A stretch of DNA of 64,000 bases, from positions 2,728,001-2,792,000 of the forward strand of contig CP085827.1 in assembly GCA_020809705.1 (NCBI GenBank). The letters run 5' to 3'. The notes beneath the pieces were generated by a model. The model saw nothing but the letters and a program-made list of their open reading frames with translations. It was not told the origin of the DNA and did not search any database. Source of the DNA: Calonectria ilicicola (taxonomy: Eukaryota > Ascomycota > Sordariomycetes > Hypocreales > Nectriaceae). Both the position numbers and the translations under genes were made by a program. Shown one piece after another: positions 57,399 to 64,000 of this stretch (its first letter is position 1; each line of letters opens with the position of its first letter).

Positions 57399-59670
57399 AT
57401 GGCGTCCAAACGTCCAAACTTTCTCTTTGTCCTTGCCGATGACCTCGCAAGTTTCTTCCATCATCAAACATAACTGCATTCGACTAACTGACCATCATCC
57501 AGGGATTCTCAGACATAGGTTGTTATGGCGCCGAAATCCAAACCCCCAATATCGACCAGCTAGCCTCAGAAGGCGTTCGAATGCTCAATCACCATGCGGC
57601 CGCTGCTTGCTCTCCTACACGCGCAATGCTCCTTAGCGGAACTGATGCGCACCTTGGCGGGCTGGGCGTGTTGATAGAGTATAAACTAAACGAGATGGGC
57701 GCCAAGCGATGGTCTGGCAAGGCAGGCTATGAAGGCTACTTGAATAACGACGTGGCAGCGTTGCCTGAAATCCTCGAGGATAATGGATACTTTACGGCCA
57801 TGTCTGGCAAGGTTAGTTGCTTCCTTATTCCAGCGCTTTACACGTCACTTGTCCTGCGCACAGTATCTGACCACGAAATAGTGGCATCTAGGGTTTCGAG
57901 CCTCTCAGGGCCCTTGGGCGCGTGGATTTCAGAAGGCGTTTGCTATGCTTCCAGGTTGTTGCAACCATTATGGATGGGAGCCTGTCCAAGAGCGATTTCC
58001 CGTCGGTGGACGACCTATTCACGCTGAAAAGGGAAAGAAAGTCGACGTGTAAGTTCATCTCCATGCATATGTGGAATAGTCCCTGATCAGTCGAGGTTAC
58101 AGCACACCAAACAAAACAGAGGACCCTGAAGGCTTCTACTCGACCGACACTTACACAAACCGATTGATCGATTATCTCGAGAACCGATCGGAAGACGATA
58201 AGGAAAAACCATTTTTCGGATTTTTGCCGTATACTGCTCCGCACTGGCCTTTGCAGTGCTCCAAAGCACAGCGTGACAAGTGAGTTTTCGTAAAACGAAG
58301 AGTTGGCTGCTTACTTTGTCGTCTTTCAACTGACACAAGTCGCTTTTTCTTTACAGGTATAAGGGAATGTACGACGACGGTCCATACGCATTACGAGAAC
58401 GCCGGCTTCAAAAGTTGGTTGACATGGGCATTATTGATAAAGACGTCATCCCGCACCAGGTCGAAACAGCCACGGTTGGTTCTGGTGAATGGGAGGAGCT
58501 TACTCCAGATGAAAAGAAGCTATCAAGCCGAGCTATGGAAGCATATGCGGGCATGGTGGATTCGATTGATGTCAATGTCGGCAAGGTGGTCGATTATTTG
58601 AAGAAGACTGGAGAGTACGATAATACGTTCATCGTATTTATGAGTGACAACGGAGCAGAGGGTGCTGCGTAAGTATCTATTTGCCCTAATTCAGGTTGAA
58701 CGCACACTAATGAGACTTCGTTGATAGATTGGAGGCTGTCCGTAAGTAAAGTGAAATCTTGAAGGATGATCTGGTTTAACTAATGATCAATTCAGCTGTT
58801 ATGGGGGACAATATCAGACGTGCCATCCACCAGTACTACGACAACTCATATGATAATATTGGATCCTGGAATTCTTACACGTGGTAAGTGTCTCCGAGGT
58901 CGTGAGTATAGGCTTTAGCTGACCAGTGCATCACTAGGCTGGGACCACTTTGGGCGCAGGCGTCGACGGCCCCATCGAGATTATTCAAATGCTTCCCTTC
59001 GCAAGGTGGAATTCTGGTACCTTGTGTTGTCAAGCCTCCGGCCAATTCTTTTCTGCCCTCATTCATACCAGGATCATTTAGTCGGTCCTTCACGACCGTC
59101 ATGGATTTTGTTCCAACATTTCTAGAACTGGCCGGGGTGTCTCTCCCGTCTCCTGTTGAGAAAAAACACAATCCCTTGGGCGGAGCACCAGCGGAGCGCA
59201 AGATGACAACGTTTAGAGGAAAGGAAGTTCATGCTGTTCGTGGCAAGTCGTGGATGCCGTTTTTCGGGCAAGGAAAAAAGGCCGAAGAACAGGAGATGTG
59301 GGCAATCCACCCATCATCGGAACCCGTTGGTTGGGAGCTATTTGCACGCGGCGCACTGCGAAAGGGAGATTGGAAAATCGTCCACTTTGCCAAAGCCCAA
59401 GGTGGTGCAGGAGAAGGTGACGAAGGCTGGGAGCTGTTTAACGTAGTCCAAGACCCAGGTGAGACAAAGGATCTAGCTCAGGCCGAGCCAGAGAAGCTGA
59501 AGGAACTCTTGGCGCACTGGAACGAGTACGTTGTCGAATGTGGTATTGTATGGGGAGACTCGGCTGCGACGCCAGGACTCGGAATGGACGTAGCACCACA
59601 ATTGTGGGAAGATGAAGTCGAGTTGCAAAAAGTATGGATGGGTGCCAAAGGAGGAGAGTGTCCAATGTAA
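57399..59670 (+). CDS. sulfatase (arylsulfatase, CSPTR type)
   Basis: About eight exons, about 560 aa, start MASKRPNFLFVLADDL and no signal peptide, so probably intracellular. The first intron has a GC-AG end pair (GCAAGT donor after DDL); the next exon continues GFSDIGCYGAEIQTPNIDQL exactly as the family requires. ACSPTRAMLLSGTDAHLGG carries the Cys that becomes formylglycine, in the CSPTR context of Pseudomonas AtsA. WHLGF, PFFGFLPYTAPHWPLQ, VFMSDNGAEGAA, VDYLKKTGEYDNTF and MDFVPTFLELAGV follow in family order. Together with the divergent transporter it suggests uptake and desulfation of a sulfated carbohydrate or choline-like ester; the substrate is inference. Confidence 0.88.
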
Positions 59671-60057
59671 CATATAGAGACTATACATTCAATGTAGGAT
59701 ACATAAAATACACCCCTTGAAGGATTACGTCTTGGTGACTTCTTCACCTTGGATACCACAAAACTCAACTGCGCTGAAGTATCAACTCAACAGCAAGATG
59801 AAAATTGGGGTTTCTGTAAAAATAGCTCAATCCATTACCAGCTTGCTAGAAGTGGAGTGGGCAATGAACTGAGCCTTCATTTGTAGATTAGTCAATAATT
59901 GTCCGTTCCGACGCTTGCACTCAGCCCGGGACACTGGGACCAATCGGCACCCGCGAGATCCTTGCGCCCTGCTGAAGGTTAAAGAATTGTACCCTCCGCG
60001 CGTTTAGACCTGGGACTCTATTTCCCATCCAACTATATACTGCGTGGACATCTCGGG
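59671..60057. other. intergenic, no gene seen
   Basis: Short spacer holding the 3' flank of the sulfatase and the promoter of the next regulator. Confidence 0.4.
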
Positions 60058-62856
60058 ATGGACGGCATAGATCCGCTTCATGCCACTGGCGAAGCACGCG
60101 CCTCTCTCCTCAATCGCGTCGAGCCCCGCAATTCCCCAGCAGACGAGACGGCGACACCAGAGAACAAAGCCAAGATCCACAGGACACGAACTGGATGTCG
60201 CACTTGCAGGTGCAGGCGGGTGAGTTATGAGTCTCGTGATTGGGGGCGGATTGGGCACGCAAGTAACTCTCATCTCATAGGTCAAATGCGACGAAGCAAA
60301 ACCCGTGTGCTCACAATGCCGTCGAGGGAAAAGGGCTTGTGAGTGGCCCGCACCCGATGAGAAGAGAGCGAAGGTCTCGAAAAGACCCAACGCGACGGCC
60401 TGTGATGCCTGCAAGGTGAAAAAGCTCAAATGTGCCGGCCAATTGCAGGATTCGTGTGTGCGATGCATCACCAAAGGCATACAATGCGTGCGATCGCAGC
60501 AGGATGTGAAATCACTGGATGTGCGCCACTTGAATGAGAGCGGCCTATCAACAACTGTATTGTCTCACCCATCAACCTCCCCTTCGCATCTTAGTGACTC
60601 CGATGCAGAGTTTCGTTCGCCGCTGGTCCCCGATCCCACTCACTCCGGGGGCACAGAAACAAATGCATCACCCAGGCCGGATCCCTCCGGAGCGCTACCC
60701 GACCCCCAGGAGCTTGAGGAGTTGGTGCAGCTGTACTTTTCCTCAGTACACCGTATGTATTGCATTTGTCTGGTCGCTTACAAAAATAGCTGATTGGCTA
60801 CTGATAGATTATGGGTATTTTGCTTTTATTCACGAGCTTCATTTTACTCGCCTTCTTGCCAAAGGCAAGGCGCCCCGCGAATTGACTCTGCTCATGATTG
60901 CGAGCGCCACGAGGTGGGCTTTTCCGCTCATGGCGAAGGTCTTGAAATACTGACACACACGTCTAGATTTGCTGGCCAACCGACACCGGAGAATTTGGCT
61001 CGAGCCGATGCATGGGCAGATGCAGCGATTGACGCTGTTGTGCCAAGCATCCGCCAAGGATTTGGGGCTATTCAGCTAATGGTACATGCCAATTCAATCC
61101 AGTGGAACAAATTGGATAAGGCTAATAGTAAAAACAGACGCTCTTGCTAGCTCAACACTATGATCAGAACCGCGGGAACGTTACCTCTGCGTGGCTACTG
61201 GGAGGCGACTGCACAAGGTGAGCATTGAATGCTTCCTAACATATTTATTTTTATTCTAATGTTTCCTGCAGGATGATGCAAATGATGTCCCTACAGACTT
61301 TTGACAGGACTTTTCCAGCGAGTTTTGCACCTGACCCGCGCCTTTCACCACTTCTCTCTAGAGAAGCTTTGCGCCGAGTTGCCTGGGCCACGTTTTATGC
61401 CGACGCGATGATTGACGGCGGTCGGTATGGCTTTCACACTATCGACGAAAAAGCGTATCGAATCCAGCTGCCTTGCGATCAGGCGACATTTCTGAGCAAT
61501 GAAGTCGCTGTAACAGAACACCTCATACCCAACCGGATTAGCCCAGATGAGCCCGCTACTACAACCATGGAGCGCGTACCTCTCGATATGTCGGCATACC
61601 TCATTAGGACGGCCGCTGCGCGTCGCCGGGCTTTGCACTTTGCATTTCGCGCCTCACATTGGGAGGAGACACCTGAATCGTTAGCCGCGGAGCTATCAGC
61701 TCTTGAGGCTGACATTGAAGGAGTGATTGCTGATCTGCCAAGGAGATTTCACTTTAATACGGACAACATGTTTCTTCATAGCAGCCGACTGACTACTTTT
61801 ATTTTATTGCATGTTTTACGCCACAATTTGTTCATCATTATCGGTCGAGCCTCGCTCCAAGTTTTCCTCCGCGATCCGGCCAAGGTGGAGCTCATCCCCC
61901 AAGTACGACGGAAAAGAATATCGCATGCCTTGCCAATCGCCGGTCTCTTTTCTGAAGGTTTAAAGGCTGGAGTGAGCTTTGATCCGCATCTTGGCGTGCA
62001 GGCTTATGTGGCCTTAGAAAGTAAGCCGTCCACCCAGTTTCCCTCCCTTGGCTTCGACATAGTAACCATGTCAGTTCTTTTGTTTGAACCGCGGCGTCTG
62101 GCCGAAACTGACCCATCTATTGACACCAAAGCGCCTGAATTGATGGAGGCTATTCCTCATCTTCTTGCCGCCATTCGGGATCTTGCGAATCGATCTGAAA
62201 TTGTCAGGCGCATGGTGAGTGTGAAGCTCAACCCCAAAAGATCAAGGAACATATACTAATAGCTGCAATAGCATATCGAAGCAGTCCATCGCCTTTTACG
62301 ATGCGATTGTGTGGATCTATTAGTGCAGTCTGATTTGTCTTCTTTCCTTAGGTCTGCTCACTTTTGGCGATGCTTGGTGGCACTCACTAACGATTTACTT
62401 GATAGCGAATATCAACTGGTGGGCCAGGATCCCGCTGAGTACGATTTCCACGATTTTCGATGGGCCAAGCTTGAGCGATTGCGGAGGGGAGCTTTATCTT
62501 CTACAAATCCGGGCCGTGACGAGGCCTTACTTGAATACAAGATGGGTACAGACACGCCAGCCCCATCAGCTGCTCCTTCGCCCCGATTGGACGCCATGCA
62601 CGTTCTTGTACGGCCTGCAACAGCCGGGCCATCCTCTGATTCCCCTGGGCCCTTGAATCTAGGGGAGACCCGGCCTATTGTAGGAGCCGAGTTAGCACAG
62701 CCTGTACCTCAATGGTGGAGTCTTAATGAGCAAGGAAATGCCAGCAGCAGCGAAGACCTTCCAGTTGACTGGTCTTGGTGGACCTGGCTCCTGGGCGAAT
62801 CCGGGAATCCAAGAGATCAAACTGGCGATCCAACAACATTTTGGAGCCAATTATAG
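60058..62856 (+). CDS. transcription factor with two tandem Zn(II)2Cys6 clusters
   Basis: Seven exons (60058-60219, 60281-60752, 60808-60913, 60967-61081, 61138-61217, 61272-62214, 62272-62856) join in frame to 820 aa. Cluster 1: C47-x2-C50-x6-C57-x6-C64-x2-C67-x6-C74, with an extra Cys at 52. Cluster 2: C95-x2-C98-x6-C105-x7-C113-x2-C116-x6-C123. They are separated by a 20-residue basic linker (KRAKVSKRP). Both keep every Zn ligand and the basic residues between Cys 2 and 3. The C-terminal two-thirds has the helical fungal regulator pattern (ELEELVQLYFSSVH ... HELHFTRLLAKG ... LRRVAWATFYAD). Most fungal regulators have one cluster, so DNA recognition here may be unusual. Target unknown. Confidence 0.87.
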
Positions 62857-63173
62857 ATATTGTTCAAACTCTTCGAGCATGATCATTACGAGGGGGACAT
62901 TCCTCATGATTCAGATGTCAGCGTTCGACATCATTTACACCATCATCCTTGAAAGGTTGCAACCTCAATAAAAAGCATCATGTCAATATGATAAAGAGCG
63001 AAATAATTTTACCATGAGCTGTTTTTCTTTATTTATTTTTGTGCGCATGACTGGACACAATCTTGAATATCTCATACAAGCCTAAATTAATGTACAAATC
63101 TGTGTCTTCAATGGTGCAACTCGCTACATCTATTCTTTTGGTAAACAGAGTCATCCTCCGGTTTTTCCTCCCT
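62857..63173. other. convergent 3' intergenic region
   Basis: Nothing beyond the 3' flanks of the two converging genes is seen. Confidence 0.4.
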
Positions 63174-64000
63174 TTAAAACGTGAGGCCCTTGGCACAAGT
63201 AATCGGCCGGGTGTAGTCCTCCGTCAACTCATTGATAATAAGACCCCAAACAGTATGGTCCCATGCCAGACCAGCATGACCGACAGGGTCATCAGGGCAA
63301 GTATCCTGCACAATAATGTTCCTCACACCATCTTCGTCCACTCTGCTTGTTGCGGGCGCCACAAGAGTGTCCGAATTGGACATGATGATGCTGGCTTTAT
63401 TTCCGGACTGCACAATCTTGTCGGCGTTCTTGAAGTCGTTATAGATGTTTCCATCAGTGGCCATGTCATCGCATGCAGGGCATCCCAAGACACTCAGAGC
63501 CAGTGAAGCAAGTGTGCGGGTGGCGGTACCTCCAAGATAAAAGAGGTCGGTGAATCCATAATATTGTGCACCATGAACAGCAGGCCCGAGAGCAATGTTG
63601 TGATCGACAATCTCGGAAATGCCGTCCTGGGTCATGGGAACATAGAGAGCCATGACACCGCCCTCACTATGGCCAACGAGATCGACCTTATCGGCCGTTG
63701 TCTTTTTCTTGACCTCTTTGATGAAGGAGGCAATGTCCTTGGCGCTTTCGCGCATGGCTGTAAGGCCACCGATCCAACTAGGAATGGTGTGTGCACCGTA
63801 TGTCTTTCCGAACACGCAGTAACCGGCATCGGTCAAATTCCAAGCCAATTGGTTAAGATCAATCTCTCTGTTTGCGGAGAGGCCATGGAGGAGAATGACA
63901 GGATTGGGGTGGTCATTGCTGCGACAATCGAAGTCATTCGCTGGGGCACCGTAGAGTGGGCTTGAGAGGAGATCAGCAGGAGCCGACCAGTCAATTGCAT
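63174..64000 (-). CDS. secreted lipase-like alpha/beta hydrolase, 5' end beyond window
   Basis: The minus-strand frame is open from the stop at 63174 to the right edge, so the N-terminus is missing. The visible 275 residues include DWSAPADLLSSPLYGAPAND near the edge, PVILLHGLSANREIDLNQLA (oxyanion motif), VDLVGHSEGGVMALY with the nucleophile Ser in GHSEGG, and a late His in VGHAGLAWDHTVWG. Cys-x2-Cys and other scattered Cys suggest a disulfide-bonded secreted protein. It matches the fungal class-2-lipase-like family; the substrate is probably an ester lipid, but related proteins include inactive or unspecific esterases. Confidence 0.8.
   Translation of the reverse strand, partial: AIDWSAPADLLSSPLYGAPANDFDCRSNDHPNPVILLHGLSANREIDLNQLAWNLTDAGYCVFGKTYGAHTIPSWIGGLTAMRESAKDIASFIKEVKKKTTADKVDLVGHSEGGVMALYVPMTQDGISEIVDHNIALGPAVHGAQYYGFTDLFYLGGTATRTLASLALSVLGCPACDDMATDGNIYNDFKNADKIVQSGNKASIIMSNSDTLVAPATSRVDEDGVRNIIVQDTCPDDPVGHAGLAWDHTVWGLIINELTEDYTRPITCAKGLTF

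Noticed and set aside
1..64000. CRISPR array, rRNA operon, telomeric repeats or Starship captain
   Set aside because: No regularly spaced repeats, no rRNA signature, no TTAGGG runs and no tyrosine-recombinase-like protein were seen.

Overview
The window is nuclear DNA from a filamentous ascomycete (Pezizomycotina, probably a Sordariomycete). The evidence is short 50-70 bp spliceosomal introns with CTAAC/CTGAC-like branch sites, several Zn(II)2Cys6 regulators, a LaeA-like methyltransferase, tRNAs with introns, and a 7 kb block reduced almost to A+T by C-to-T and G-to-A change, as expected of repeat-induced point mutation (RIP). All gene models were assembled by hand from splice signals and reading frame; nothing was searched against a database.

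Left part (1-17 kb): a Zn2Cys6 regulator, a small NAD(P)-binding protein and an intron-containing tRNA. These are followed by a compact set resembling a secondary-metabolism or detoxification cluster without a backbone enzyme: PaxM-like FAD monooxygenase, DHA1 drug:H+ antiporter, Zn2Cys6 regulator, epoxide-hydrolase-type hydrolase and LaeA-like methyltransferase. Two related palindromic MITE-like repeats lie directly behind the first regulator and the monooxygenase.

Middle part (17-39 kb): a PIF1-like helicase with an unusual Walker A loop, a 369-residue protein of unknown function, a secreted polyamine/flavin amine oxidase divergent from an amino-acid/polyamine permease, a secreted sulfatase, a Ser-rich protein with a nucleotidyltransferase-like start, and long gene-poor stretches. 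One of these stretches holds a 377 bp element with perfect 29 bp terminal inverted repeats.

The most striking locus is 39.37-46.93 kb. An LTR retrotransposon of 7,276 bp (163 bp LTRs beginning TGATACGG and ending CCGTATCA, 5 bp target duplication TGAAT, interior saturated with RIP) sits inside a small gene. The left flank encodes a start codon and signal peptide. The right flank encodes a six-cysteine chitin-binding type-2 (CBM14, Avr4-like) domain. The gene is therefore a split pseudogene of a small secreted chitin-binding protein, with an additional 1-nt frame slip most simply placed in a run of seven C.

Right part (48-64 kb): a TPT-family nucleotide-sugar/triose-phosphate-type transporter, an Ayg1-like alpha/beta hydrolase divergent from a Zn2Cys6 regulator, an intron-containing tRNA-Trp, a sugar-transporter-family MFS gene divergent from a second (CSPTR-type) sulfatase with repeated CCGAGCGAG sites in the shared promoter, a regulator with two tandem Zn2Cys6 clusters, and the 3' part of a secreted lipase-like hydrolase that runs off the right edge.
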